Positions 41,494 through 50,544 are shown, counted from the first letter of the stretch. The stretch: 64,000 nucleotides of DNA from Thalassorhabdus alkalitolerans (GCF_042656585.1 NZ_JBHSPG010000023.1), one strand, 5' to 3'. Translations and numbers: made by a program. Notes: generated by a model not told the origin, from the sequence alone.

Positions 41494-43266
41494 ATGAGTC
41501 AACTTAAAGAGAAGCTGGCAGTCTTGCCTGATCAGCCAGGCTGCTATTTAATGAAAAATAAAAACAACACTGTCATCTATGTAGGAAAAGCAAAGGTACT
41601 GAAGAATAGAGTTCGCTCCTATTTTACTGGTTCTCACGATGGAAAAACTCAAAGACTGGTTAGCGAAATCAGAGACTTCGAATATATTATCACTTCTTCA
41701 AACCTGGAAGCTCTCATACTAGAGATGAACTTAATAAAGAAATATGAACCAAAGTACAACGTCTTGTTAAAAGATGATAAATCGTATCCTTATTTAAAAA
41801 TTACTAACGACACTCATCCTCGTTTACTTACAACAAGAAAAGTAAAAAAGGACGGCGGGAAATATTTTGGTCCCTATCCAAATGCTTTTGCAGCAAACGA
41901 AACAAAGAAGTTACTGGACCGTCTGTATCCCTTAAGAAAATGCAGGACGCTGCCAGACAGGGTGTGCCTCTATTATCACATAGGCCAGTGTCTTGCCCCA
42001 TGTGAATTTCCGGTCAGTAAAGAGCAAAACAAGGAAATGGTTCAGGAAATTGTACGCTTTTTAAATAATGGCCATCAGGACGTAAAGGCTGAATTGCAGG
42101 AAAAAATGAATGTTGCTGCAGAGGAGCTGAACTTCGAACGCGCCAAAGAACTAAGAGACATGGTGCAGCACATCGATTCGGTTATGGAAAAACAAAAAAT
42201 GATGATTAAAGACCAGACTGACAGAGATATCTTTGCTTATTCTTTTGACAAAGGCTGGATTTGTGTTCAGGTTTTCTTTGTGCGTCAGGGGAAATTGATT
42301 GAAAGGGATGTTTCGGTATTTCCTTATTATCAAGATGCAGAGGATGCATTTTTAACTTTTCTCGGACAATTCTATTTAAAGGCAGAGCACATTAAACCAA
42401 AGGAAATTTTTATTCCTGCCCATTTAGATCGAGAAATGGTTGAAAAGCTGCTTGAAGTGAAGGTATATCAGCCTAAGCGGGGAGAAAAGCTGGAATTGGT
42501 AAAGCTTGCCGAAAAGAATGCAGAAGCCGCTTTAAAAGAACGTTTTGCCCTTATAGAACGGGATGAAGAGAGAACAATTAAAGCGGTGGATAAGCTGGGG
42601 GAAGCTTTAGGAATAGATACTCCTCATCACATCGAAGCGTTTGATAACTCGAATATTCAAGGAGCCGATCCGGTTGCTGCCATGGTGACGTTTATAGATG
42701 GAAAGCCGAGTAAGAAAGATTACCGGAAATATAAAGTGCGAAGTGTAAAAGGTCCTGATGATTATGCCTCTATGAAAGAAGTAGTTCGAAGGAGATATCT
42801 GCGACTGTTGAAAGAGCAGTCTCCTCTGCCTGATCTCATTGTTATTGATGGAGGAAAAGGCCAGCTTTCAGCAGCTCAAAGTGTTTTAAAGGATGAACTT
42901 GACCTATTGACCCCTGTTGTTGGTCTGGCAAAAGATGAAAAGCATAAAACGGCCCAGCTGGTTATGGGAGACCCTCCTGAGTTTGTCACCCTTAAACGGG
43001 ACAGCCCGGAGTTTTACCTCTTGCAGCGGGTGCAAGATGAGGTCCATCGCTTTGCTATAACCTTTCACAGACAGAAACGAGGCAAAACAATGTTTACCTC
43101 TGTTCTGGATGATGTTCCAGGGGTAGGGGAAAAGAGAAAACGAAGCTTGTTAAAGCATTTTGGTTCTGTAAAGAAAATGAAAGAGGCCTCTTTGGAGGAT
43201 TTTCGCCATGCTTCTATCCCAGACAAAGTTGCAAAAGATATTATGCAGCGATTAAATGAAGAATAA
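41494..43266 (+). CDS. uvrC: UvrABC excinuclease subunit C
   Basis: Makes both incisions in nucleotide-excision repair. The 590-residue protein has an N-terminal GIY-YIG nuclease (PDQPGCYLMKNKNNTVIYVGKAK), a Cys-rich segment (LYYHIGQCLAPC) and the UVR domain that binds UvrB (NFERAKELRDMVQHIDSV). The C-terminal RNase H-like nuclease follows (IEAFDNSNIQGADPV, VIDGGKGQLSAA) with tandem helix-hairpin-helix motifs (VPGVGEKRKRSLLKHFGS). The start ATG 41494 follows AGAGGTGG. In B. subtilis lysC follows; here yslB does. Confidence 0.96.
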   Translation: MSQLKEKLAVLPDQPGCYLMKNKNNTVIYVGKAKVLKNRVRSYFTGSHDGKTQRLVSEIRDFEYIITSSNLEALILEMNLIKKYEPKYNVLLKDDKSYPYLKITNDTHPRLLTTRKVKKDGGKYFGPYPNAFAANETKKLLDRLYPLRKCRTLPDRVCLYYHIGQCLAPCEFPVSKEQNKEMVQEIVRFLNNGHQDVKAELQEKMNVAAEELNFERAKELRDMVQHIDSVMEKQKMMIKDQTDRDIFAYSFDKGWICVQVFFVRQGKLIERDVSVFPYYQDAEDAFLTFLGQFYLKAEHIKPKEIFIPAHLDREMVEKLLEVKVYQPKRGEKLELVKLAEKNAEAALKERFALIERDEERTIKAVDKLGEALGIDTPHHIEAFDNSNIQGADPVAAMVTFIDGKPSKKDYRKYKVRSVKGPDDYASMKEVVRRRYLRLLKEQSPLPDLIVIDGGKGQLSAAQSVLKDELDLLTPVVGLAKDEKHKTAQLVMGDPPEFVTLKRDSPEFYLLQRVQDEVHRFAITFHRQKRGKTMFTSVLDDVPGVGEKRKRSLLKHFGSVKKMKEASLEDFRHASIPDKVAKDIMQRLNEE

Positions 43267-43305
43267 GAGCAGCGGCCCCTTTTCAGGATCCGCTGCTCTT
43301 TTTTC
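43264..43305. terminator. Terminator shared by uvrC and yslB
   Basis: AAGAGCAGCGG and CCGCTGCTCTT with T tail; the yslB stop codon lies inside the hairpin. Confidence 0.85.
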
Positions 43306-43732
43306 TTGTTTTTCTTGTTTCTCTTCCGAAGTGATCCTTAGGATCCCAATGAACTTCAAAGAGTACTTTGGTTTTTTTATCAGTAATAAATGTTTCGGCA
43401 GGGCAGCTGGTTAACCGCTCTAACTGCTCAGCCAGAAAGCCCGCTTCCAGGTGGCGGTCAAACGAAGCTTTTTTTCCTCCAGCCAGGTGTGGAAGTTCTA
43501 GTTCTATAAGAATTTCGCTTTTCTTTTCTTTTAATATATGAACTTCTCCCCATCCGGCTTTTACGAAAAACTCTTTAATTTCATCAATGGATTCCAATGG
43601 GAAATTCCTTGCCAGGGCTTTCCCGCCCCAATATAGTATCTCGCTATGTTCTTTTCCTAAAAGCTCAGGAAGAAGAGTGTCGCGGATAAGCTCATATCCA
43701 AAGTTTGTATATGACTGATTCTCTTTTTCCAT
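43283..43732 (-). CDS. yslB: DUF2507 protein YslB
   Basis: 149-residue cytosolic protein of the DUF2507 (YslB) family, distantly like the V4R ligand-binding fold; function unknown. Family features visible are YELIRDTLLPELLGKEHSEILYWGGKALAR and the middle EFFVKAGWGEV. The minus-strand position opposite uvrC is conserved in Bacillus; the C-terminal tail (RETRKTRKKSSGS) runs into the shared terminator. Confidence 0.88.
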   Translation of the reverse strand: MEKENQSYTNFGYELIRDTLLPELLGKEHSEILYWGGKALARNFPLESIDEIKEFFVKAGWGEVHILKEKKSEILIELELPHLAGGKKASFDRHLEAGFLAEQLERLTSCPAETFITDKKTKVLFEVHWDPKDHFGRETRKTRKKSSGS

Positions 43733-43847
43733 AAAAGGCCCCCACTTTCTCTATCTATATTATAGCGGGTTTTAGCTATTTTCTCTATAGAATCTCGGTA
43801 GGATAAATGGTATACTTAGGCCCGAAACTTGTCGGAGGTTGAACATA

Positions 43848-45200
43848 ATGAAAACCGGTCTAGCAAAGTTCATGTCACCATTTCGCTTTATTATAATTGC
43901 ATATATTATTACTATGTTTTTAATCAGCCTCCTTCTATGGATGCCGATTTCTCAGCAGCCAGGTGTTAACCTGACTTATTTTGAAGCGCTGTTCACCTCC
44001 ATATCGGCTGTAAGTGTAACTGGATTGACAGTGGTAGATGTGTCTCAAACTTATAGCTACGTAGGTGTCTTTTTTTTGGCTGTGGCCATTCAGCTGGGCG
44101 GAATCGGCATTATGACCCTGGGGACCTTTGTCTGGCTGTTGTTTGGACAAAAGATTAATCTTTCAAGAAGATTATTAATTATGGTGGATCAGAACCAGTA
44201 TCAATTTTCAGGCATGGTAAAGCTTATGCGTGGAATCTTGCTGACCGCCCTAGCCATCGAATTAATAGGGGCCTTAATCCTGGGTACGTATTACATCCAA
44301 TATTTTGATTCTGTGGGACAGGCATATTATCAGGGGGCCTTTGCTGCATTGTCAGCGTTTACGAATGCTGGCTTTGATGTGACAGGGCAATCATTAATTC
44401 CATTTGCTGACGATTATTATGTTCAATTTATAGTCATATTGCTTATCTTTTCCGGAGCTATCGGATTTCCTGTTTTAATGGAGTTAAAAGAATACTTTTC
44501 CTCAAAAGACCGGCAATTTAAATTCAGCCTGTTTACAAAAGTGACTGTTACTACTTATTTTCTTGTCTTCATTATTGGCGTATTTGGTCTTTGGGCTTTT
44601 GAACGAAATTATTATTATGTAGGTATGGAGTGGCACCAGCAGCTGTTCTTTAACCTGTTTAATTCAGCAACAGCAAGAAGTGCAGGACTGGCCACAATGG
44701 ATATATCTGAGTATACTCTCCCGACGCTTCTTTTTCTCTCCGCTTTGATGATTATAGGGGCGAGCCCTTCAAGTGTGGGCGGAGGTATCCGAACGACCAC
44801 ACTGGCCGTTATGTTTTTAACCATTCGAAGCTTTGCACTTGGAAAAAGTGATGTAAAAGTATTTGGCAGAGAGGTTCACCCAGAAGACAAGCAGAAAGCG
44901 TTTATTGTGTTATCCTTCTTTTTCGTTGGACTTGTATCGGCAGTAACCATGATCACAGCCCTGGAGAGAGAAAATCAAAATGTCGAGCTTATTGATGTTA
45001 TTTTTGAAACCAGTTCTGCTTTTGGAACATGCGGACTGTCCACTGGGATAACAGCAGACTTGAGCATGCCGAGTCAAATTATCCTCCTGTTCCTTATGTT
45101 TGTCGGTAGAGTGGGGATTCTAGTATTTTTATTTTCTGTAAAGAAAAAAGATACAAAGACTCATTATAAATATCCAACTGAACGAATGATTATCGGATAA
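43848..45200 (+). CDS. Ktr/Trk-type potassium uptake channel subunit (KtrB/KtrD-like)
   Basis: 450-residue membrane protein of the TrkH/KtrB superfamily for sodium- or proton-linked potassium uptake; needs a cytosolic RCK partner (KtrA/KtrC type) not found in the window. Four M1-P-M2 repeats are visible through their selectivity-filter glycines: SVTGLTVVDV, SAFTNAGFDVTG, ATARSAGLATMD and FGTCGLSTGI. The start ATG 43848 follows GGAGGT; TTG 43839 is an alternative. It is not at this place in B. subtilis, so it was inserted or moved between yslB and sdhC. KtrB versus KtrD cannot be told apart. Confidence 0.9.
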   Translation: MKTGLAKFMSPFRFIIIAYIITMFLISLLLWMPISQQPGVNLTYFEALFTSISAVSVTGLTVVDVSQTYSYVGVFFLAVAIQLGGIGIMTLGTFVWLLFGQKINLSRRLLIMVDQNQYQFSGMVKLMRGILLTALAIELIGALILGTYYIQYFDSVGQAYYQGAFAALSAFTNAGFDVTGQSLIPFADDYYVQFIVILLIFSGAIGFPVLMELKEYFSSKDRQFKFSLFTKVTVTTYFLVFIIGVFGLWAFERNYYYVGMEWHQQLFFNLFNSATARSAGLATMDISEYTLPTLLFLSALMIIGASPSSVGGGIRTTTLAVMFLTIRSFALGKSDVKVFGREVHPEDKQKAFIVLSFFFVGLVSAVTMITALERENQNVELIDVIFETSSAFGTCGLSTGITADLSMPSQIILLFLMFVGRVGILVFLFSVKKKDTKTHYKYPTERMIIG

Positions 45201-45217
45201 AAAGAGGAAATGGAAGG

Positions 45218-45247
45218 TAAACAGAGGGCTGTCACCCTCTGTTTTTC
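45218..45247 (+). terminator. Terminator after the potassium channel gene
   Basis: AACAGAGGG and CCCTCTGTT with TTTTT. Confidence 0.85.
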
Positions 45248-45298
45248 TATTAGTGGATAATCCATGCATAAGAGGAAGAAAAATAGGTATACGCTTTC

Positions 45299-45327
45299 TT
45301 GACGAGCATGGAAAGTGGGAGTACAAT
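45299..45327 (+). promoter_or_regulatory. Sigma-A promoter of sdhCAB
   Basis: TTGACG (45299-45304), spacing 17, TACAAT (45322-45327). It predicts a leader of about 370 bases. Confidence 0.75.
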
Positions 45328-45332
45328 AAATT

Positions 45333-45700
45333 TGTCAGATTTATGGCGAAATTAGAGACATATATGCAAGTGAACAGGTCTCTAAAGTGGTTTTTAACTG
45401 TAGCTTTTTGTGCGTTAAAGTAGAAAAGAGAATCAGGTGAGCATCCGCTCATTCTATGATCCTCACAAAGGCTGAGAGTCTTTGGATGTAATTATTGATG
45501 TGGAAGGCAATTTGTCAGGAGAGCATACATAACCGCTTAATTGCAGTAACTGATTTGCATCGGCAAACTAACTGCTTTTTCTTTAGCTCCCCAGTTCGTT
45601 CTTCCATACTCAAACAGGGAGGTTGTTTCATAGAGAAAAGTATAGAGAGAATAGTAGGAGAAACGACAACAAAGGTTAAAAAAACATTTTGTGGGGGGAC
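45333..45700 (+). other. Long 5' leader of sdhC, no gene seen
   Basis: Contains TTAGAGAC (45350) pairing with GTCTCTAA (near 45377-45384), 8 bp. The rest has no recognised RNA class. The open frame at 45495-45755 lacks a good ribosome-binding site and runs into sdhC. Confidence 0.4.
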
Positions 45701-45706
45701 ACAGGC

Positions 45707-46336
45707 ATGGCAGGGAATCGTGAATTTTTCAATCGTCGACTGCATTCATTGCTAGGAGTTATTCCAGTTGGGATCTTTTTAATTCAACACTTAATTGTTA
45801 ACCACTTTGCGGTGTATGGAGCAAGCTCATTTAACCAGGCTGCTCACTTTATGGAAGGGCTTCCCTTTAGATATGCACTTGAACTGTTAATCATCTTTAT
45901 TCCACTTTTATATCATGCAATTTATGGACTGTACATAGCATTCCAGGGCAAGAGTAATACAAGGCGCTATGGGTATTTTCGTAACTGGATGTTTTTACTT
46001 CAAAGAATCACTGGAGTATTCCTTCTTATTTTCATTGCGTGGCACGTATGGGAAACGAGAATACAAGCCGCTCTGGGCGTGGAAGTGAATTATGATATGA
46101 TGGCGGACATTTTAAGCAGCCCGTTTATGCTTGTATTCTATATAGCCGGTGTGGTAGCTGCAACGTTCCACTTTTCTAATGGGCTTTGGTCTTTCTTGGT
46201 ATCATGGGGAATTACAATCACCCCTCGTTCCCAAAAAATTGCAACCTACGCAACAATCGGTGTTTTTGTCATTTTAACGTTCATCGGCGTGCGTGCAATC
46301 TTTGCATTTATCAACCCTGAATTAGCGAATATTTAA
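45707..46336 (+). CDS. sdhC: Succinate dehydrogenase cytochrome b558 subunit
   Basis: Membrane anchor of complex II; 209 residues, five transmembrane segments, with conserved histidines for two haem b groups (LIQHLIVNHFA, LYHAIYGLY, IAWHVWET, TFHFSNGLW). Passes electrons from the iron-sulfur subunit to menaquinone. The start ATG 45707 follows GGGGGGAC; TTG 45689 is rejected. First gene of sdhCAB. Confidence 0.95.
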   Translation: MAGNREFFNRRLHSLLGVIPVGIFLIQHLIVNHFAVYGASSFNQAAHFMEGLPFRYALELLIIFIPLLYHAIYGLYIAFQGKSNTRRYGYFRNWMFLLQRITGVFLLIFIAWHVWETRIQAALGVEVNYDMMADILSSPFMLVFYIAGVVAATFHFSNGLWSFLVSWGITITPRSQKIATYATIGVFVILTFIGVRAIFAFINPELANI

Positions 46337-46349
46337 GGAGTGAGTGGAC

Positions 46350-48131
46350 ATGAGCAATGGAAAAATTATCGTAGTGGGTGGCGGTCTTGCTGGTCTTATG
46401 GCGACCATCAAAGCTGCAGAAGCAGGTGTCCAGGTAGACCTTTTATCCTTGGTTCCTGTTAAACGTTCTCACTCTGTATGTGCACAAGGCGGAATTAATG
46501 GTGCAGTAAATACAAAAGGGGAAGGGGATTCTCCTTGGGAACACTTTGATGATTCTGTTTACGGAGGAGACTTTCTTGCAAACCAGCCTCCGGTAAAAGC
46601 AATGACAGAAGCGGCACCTGGCATTATCCATCTTATGGATCGCATGGGTGTAATGTTTAACCGTACTCCGGAAGGTCTTCTGGATTTCCGCCGTTTCGGT
46701 GGAACACAGCATCACAGAACGGCATTTGCAGGGGCGACTACAGGTCAGCAGCTTCTTTATGCATTGGACGAGCAGGTCCGTCGTTATGAAGTAGCTGGCC
46801 TTGTGACAAAGTATGAGGGCTGGGAATTTCTTTCAGCCGTAATGGATGATGAAGGTGTTTGCCGAGGCGTTACTGGTCAGAACCTTCAAAGCATGGAAAT
46901 TCAAAGCTTCCGCGGTGACGCTGTTATTATGGCAACGGGCGGACCAGGAATCATCTTTGGAAAATCAACGAACTCAATCATAAACACAGGGTATGCGGCT
47001 GCTGCTCTTTATAAGCAGGGCGTATACTATGCTAATGGAGAATTTATTCAAATTCATCCGACTGCTATACCGGGAGACGATAAGCTTCGTCTAATGAGTG
47101 AATCAGCACGTGGGGAAGGCGGACGAGTCTGGACCTATAAAGACGGTAAACCTTGGTACTTCCTGGAAGAGAAATATCCTGCATATGGTAACTTGGTACC
47201 TCGTGATATTGCCACTCGTGAAATTTTTAATGTCTGTGTAGAGCAAAAGCTTGGCATTAACGGGGAAAACATGGTTTATCTTGACCTCTCCCATAAAGAT
47301 CCTAAAGAGCTTGATATCAAACTCGGTGGAATTATGGAAATTTATGAAAAGTTCATGGGAGATGATCCTCGTAAGGTTCCTATGAAAATATTCCCTGCGG
47401 TTCACTATTCAATGGGCGGCATGTGGATTGATTATGACCAAATGACAAATATCCCAGGATTGTTTGCTGCGGGTGAGTGTGATTATTCCCAGCATGGTGC
47501 GAACCGCTTAGGGGCTAATTCATTATTATCAGCGATTTATGGCGGAATGGTAGCCGGACCGAAAGCTGTGGAGTACATGAAAGGCCTTGAGAAATCAGCT
47601 GAAGATATGTCTTCTTCCATTTACGAGTCACAAGTGAAGAAAGAAGAAGAACTTCATGATAAAATAATGAATATGGATGGCGAAGAAAATGCCTACGTCC
47701 TTCATAAAGAACTTGGCGAATGGATGACTGACAATGTGACAGTGGTGCGTGAGAATGAAAATCTCCTAAAAACTGATGAAAAGATTCAGGAACTGCTTGA
47801 GCGTTGGGAAAACATTAATATGAGTGACACAGCAAAATGGAGTAACCAGGCTGCTACATTTACACGCCAGCTTCATGGGATGCTTCATCTTGCCAGAGTG
47901 ATTACCCTTGGTGCTTATAACCGTAATGAATCACGTGGAGCTCACTATAAGCCTGAGTTCCCAGATCGGAACGATGAAGAATGGTTGAAAACAACTAAGG
48001 CTAAATATAACCCAGCGAAGGACGCTCCTGATTTCGAATATGAAGACGTCGATGTATCTCTTATTACACCGCGGAAGCGTGATTATTCAAAAGCAAAAGC
48101 GGGCAACAAACAAGGAGCTGGTAAATCATGA
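46350..48131 (+). CDS. sdhA: Succinate dehydrogenase flavoprotein subunit
   Basis: Oxidises succinate to fumarate. The 593-residue product has the FAD Rossmann motif VVGGGLAGL near residues 8-16, the covalent-FAD histidine region KRSHSVCAQGGING (His41), substrate-binding FIQIHPTAIPGD, and the active-site RGEGGRVW and HYSMGGMWID. ATG 46350 follows AAGGAG; GTG 46344 is a less likely alternative. Overlaps sdhB by four bases (ATGA). Confidence 0.97.
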   Translation: MSNGKIIVVGGGLAGLMATIKAAEAGVQVDLLSLVPVKRSHSVCAQGGINGAVNTKGEGDSPWEHFDDSVYGGDFLANQPPVKAMTEAAPGIIHLMDRMGVMFNRTPEGLLDFRRFGGTQHHRTAFAGATTGQQLLYALDEQVRRYEVAGLVTKYEGWEFLSAVMDDEGVCRGVTGQNLQSMEIQSFRGDAVIMATGGPGIIFGKSTNSIINTGYAAAALYKQGVYYANGEFIQIHPTAIPGDDKLRLMSESARGEGGRVWTYKDGKPWYFLEEKYPAYGNLVPRDIATREIFNVCVEQKLGINGENMVYLDLSHKDPKELDIKLGGIMEIYEKFMGDDPRKVPMKIFPAVHYSMGGMWIDYDQMTNIPGLFAAGECDYSQHGANRLGANSLLSAIYGGMVAGPKAVEYMKGLEKSAEDMSSSIYESQVKKEEELHDKIMNMDGEENAYVLHKELGEWMTDNVTVVRENENLLKTDEKIQELLERWENINMSDTAKWSNQAATFTRQLHGMLHLARVITLGAYNRNESRGAHYKPEFPDRNDEEWLKTTKAKYNPAKDAPDFEYEDVDVSLITPRKRDYSKAKAGNKQGAGKS

Positions 48132-48889
48132 GTGAAGATAAAAAAATTCGCTTGATCGTCACCCGCCAAGAAGGACCGGATAAGGAACCATTTGAGGAAG
48201 AATTTGAAGTCACCCATCGCCCAAACATGAATGTGATTTCTGCATTGATGGAGATTCGCAGAAATCCTGTGAATAAAAACGGCAAAGCGACCAATCCAAT
48301 AATCTGGGACATGAACTGCCTTGAAGAAGTATGCGGGGCATGTTCTATGGTGATAAATGGTAAGCCGCGTCAATCATGTACGGCCCTAGTGGATCAGCTT
48401 GAACAGCCAATTCGCTTGGAGCCTATGAAAACCTTCCCTGTAATCCGTGACTTAATGGTAGACAGAAGCCGGATGTTTGATTCTTTGAAAAAGGTGAAGG
48501 CATGGATTCCTATTGATGGAACATACGATTTAGGACCTGGGCCTCGAATGGCAGAAAACAAGCGCCAATGGGCTTATGAGCTTTCAAAATGTATGACGTG
48601 CGGAGTTTGTTTAGAAGCATGTCCGAATGTAAATGAGCGCTCTAACTTCATCGGACCAGCCCCACTTTCCCAAGTTCGTTTGTTTAATGCTCACCCAACA
48701 GGTGAGATGAATAGTGCTGAACGTTTAGAAACAATTATGGGAGATGGAGGACTAGGAAACTGCAGTAATTCTCAAAACTGTGTACAATCTTGTCCAAAGG
48801 GTATTCCTTTAACAACTTCCATTGCGGCTCTAAACCGTTCTTCAACAGTTCAGTCTTTCAAAAACTTCTTTGGCAGTGACAAGCAGTAA
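48128..48889 (+). CDS. sdhB: Succinate dehydrogenase iron-sulfur subunit
   Basis: 253-residue electron-transfer subunit with three clusters: the plant-ferredoxin-type 2Fe-2S site (CLEEVCGACSMVING plus a later Cys), the 4Fe-4S site CMTCGVCLEACP, and the 3Fe-4S site with CSNSQNCVQSCPKGIP. Translationally coupled to sdhA. Completes complex II, feeding menaquinone. Confidence 0.97.
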   Translation: MSEDKKIRLIVTRQEGPDKEPFEEEFEVTHRPNMNVISALMEIRRNPVNKNGKATNPIIWDMNCLEEVCGACSMVINGKPRQSCTALVDQLEQPIRLEPMKTFPVIRDLMVDRSRMFDSLKKVKAWIPIDGTYDLGPGPRMAENKRQWAYELSKCMTCGVCLEACPNVNERSNFIGPAPLSQVRLFNAHPTGEMNSAERLETIMGDGGLGNCSNSQNCVQSCPKGIPLTTSIAALNRSSTVQSFKNFFGSDKQ

Positions 48890-48913
48890 TTCAGTAATTG
48901 TATAAATTATAAG

Positions 48914-48941
48914 AAGGCCTCTTTCATAGAGGCCTTGCTTA
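48914..48941 (+). terminator. Hairpin after sdhB, probable terminator
   Basis: AAGGCCTCT-TTCAT-AGAGGCCTT, 9-bp perfect stem; the following T run is broken (GCTTAATTT). Confidence 0.6.
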
Positions 48942-48981
48942 ATTTATAGATTCATATACTTAAAGAGAAAGGGTTAACGAG

Positions 48982-49449
48982 ATGGCCAAAACAATACCGT
49001 ATATAAAAAATTTTAATGAGTGGGTGAATGATTTCTCATTCAGTACAGAAGTGAAAGTCCGTTTTTCGGAAACTGATGCTTTTGGGCACTTAAATAATAC
49101 AAACGCATTTGTGTATTTTGAAGAAGCCAGAATTGATTTTTTTAAGCATTTAGGTTTAATGGATGAGTGGTTGAAAGAAGAAAGTTCCACTATTGTGGTT
49201 ACTGCCGACCTCCAGTGCAATTACTTGAGACAGGTTTTCTTTGATGAGAAATTATCCGTGTATGTAAAAGTCAATTATATCGGAAACACATCACTTGATA
49301 TACACTATCTTGCTGTGAACAACGAGGGCTCCTACTGTTTAACGGGACGAGGAGCGATAGTTCAAATTTCAAAATTCAGCGGTAAGCCGGTACCCTGGAA
49401 TGAAGAAATGCTATCAGATCTAAATGAGAAGCAGGCAAGCCTCCAATAA
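48982..49449 (+). CDS. ysmA: Acyl-CoA thioesterase-like hotdog protein (YsmA)
   Basis: 155-residue single hotdog-fold protein of the 4-hydroxybenzoyl-CoA thioesterase/YbgC type. The active-site region is VRFSETDAFGHLNNTNAFVYFEEARIDFF, with the catalytic Asp at the TDAFGH motif. Substrate unknown. Start follows AAAGGG. Lies upstream of gerE as in B. subtilis. Confidence 0.88.
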   Translation: MAKTIPYIKNFNEWVNDFSFSTEVKVRFSETDAFGHLNNTNAFVYFEEARIDFFKHLGLMDEWLKEESSTIVVTADLQCNYLRQVFFDEKLSVYVKVNYIGNTSLDIHYLAVNNEGSYCLTGRGAIVQISKFSGKPVPWNEEMLSDLNEKQASLQ

Positions 49450-49512
49450 GAAAAGGTTATATGTACCAGTTTATTTTTTATAATAAATGGTGGCTATGTT
49501 TGAGAACAGGTA

Positions 49513-49540
49513 ACGGTTAAACAATTGATAACATAGGATA
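49513..49540 (+). promoter_or_regulatory. Sigma-K promoter of gerE
   Basis: AC at 49513-49514, 17 bases, CATAGGATA at 49532-49540, matching the sigma-K pattern AC-N16/17-CATANNNTA. It fits late mother-cell expression of gerE. Confidence 0.7.
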
Positions 49541-49629
49541 TGGGTGACTAAGTTCTTTCTTCAATGATATGCACCTCTAAGAAACCAGGTTAGAGGAGAC
49601 TGCAGTCTATGCCAGAAAGGGTGACATCA

Positions 49630-49854
49630 TTGAAAGAAATGGAACGCGGCCCGCGCTCTCTTCTTACCAAGCGGGAGCGAGAAGTATTTGAACTTCTTGT
49701 TCAAGATAAAACAACAAAGGAAATCGCCGGCCAATTATATATTAGTGAGAAAACGGTCAGAAATCACATCTCAAATACGATGCAAAAACTGGGGGTAAAG
49801 GGGCGCTCCCAGGCCGTAATTGAATTAATCAGGCTTGGCGAGATTCAAATTTAA
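49630..49854 (+). CDS. gerE: Spore-formation regulator GerE (TTG start)
   Basis: Last mother-cell transcription factor of sporulation; controls coat genes with sigma K. The 74 residues are nearly all a LuxR-type helix-turn-helix (LLTKREREVFELLVQDKTTKEIAGQLYISEKTVRNH; key KTVRNHISN). Starting at TTG 49630 behind AAAGGGTG gives exactly the B. subtilis length and an aligned MKE start. The upstream ATG at 49609 would add seven residues and has a poorly spaced ribosome-binding site. Confidence 0.92.
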   Translation: MKEMERGPRSLLTKREREVFELLVQDKTTKEIAGQLYISEKTVRNHISNTMQKLGVKGRSQAVIELIRLGEIQI

Positions 49855-49856
49855 TA

Positions 49857-49895
49857 AGTGCCGGCTGCTCTCTTTGAGGGGCCGGTGTTTTTTAT
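49857..49895 (+). terminator. Terminator after gerE
   Basis: GTGCCGGC and GCCGGTGT pair, followed by TTTTTT. Confidence 0.75.
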
Positions 49896-49964
49896 TGGAT
49901 AAAAAGCGGCCAATGGCCTTTTTCTGGTCAAAATATGTAATTTTACCTAAAGAGTGTTTAATAC

Positions 49965-49993
49965 TTGTTTGGGTAAATGCACAATGCTATAAT
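49965..49993 (+). promoter_or_regulatory. Promoter of ptsHI
   Basis: TTGTTT (49965-49970), spacing 17, TATAAT (49988-49993) with an extended TGC before it. Confidence 0.8.
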
Positions 49994-50042
49994 AACTTTG
50001 AAATAAGGGTTACTGCCTAAACTGAAAACGCAAACATGATTT

Positions 50043-50147
50043 ACGTGTTACTGATACGATCAGGCATGAGTAAATAAGTGATTGACCATATAAAGAATCA
50101 TTTTCACTTCTTTATAAGGTTGATTCATTTTACTCATGCCTTTTTTT
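50043..50147 (+). promoter_or_regulatory. RAT antiterminator / terminator switch ahead of ptsHI
   Basis: ACGTGTTACTGATACGATC, continuing into AGGCATGAG (50043-50071), is almost the same as the GlcT-type ribonucleic antiterminator known from B. subtilis ptsG. It overlaps the 5' arm of a large terminator: AGGCATGAGTAAA (50062-50074) with TTTACTCATGCCT (50129-50141), plus inner ATTGACC/GGTTGAT and TATAAAG/CTTTATA stems, ending in T7. A GlcT-like protein bound to the RAT would block the terminator and allow ptsHI expression. Confidence 0.88.
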
Positions 50148-50280
50148 ATGCTTTCAGCTCATCTTTTAGGTTGAAAACCGCATGTTTGTGGTAACGTAAG
50201 TAAAGGACATTATAAATAACAGGAAGGCTTCCTTATTCCTTACTCACTAAAATAAAACAAATAGTAAAGGGGTTATTATC

Positions 50281-50544
50281 ATGCAAGAGCAAACGTTTAC
50301 AATTACTGATGAAACTGGAATTCATGCACGGCCGGCAACACAGCTTGTCAACAAAGCAGGTCAGTACTCTTCTGACATTACCTTGGAATACAACGGTAAA
50401 TCTGTGAACTTAAAATCAATCATGGGCGTCATGTCTCTTGGAGTTGGCAAAGGAGCAGAAGTCACAGTGAAAGCAGAGGGCTCTGATGAAGAAGAAGCGC
50501 TTAACGGTGTGGCAGAAGTAATTAAAGAGGGGTTAGGAGAATAA
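50281..50544 (+). CDS. ptsH: Phosphocarrier protein HPr
   Basis: 87-residue PTS phosphocarrier with the catalytic His15 (GIHARPATQL) and the regulatory Ser46 (NLKSIMGVMSL) phosphorylated by HPr kinase, making it the CcpA co-repressor form in Bacillota. Start follows AAAGGGG. Its stop overlaps the ptsI start. Confidence 0.97.
   Translation: MQEQTFTITDETGIHARPATQLVNKAGQYSSDITLEYNGKSVNLKSIMGVMSLGVGKGAEVTVKAEGSDEEEALNGVAEVIKEGLGE

Noticed and set aside
45495..45755. 86-codon frame in the sdhC leader
   Set aside because: Poor start context; runs out of frame into sdhC; no similarity recognised.
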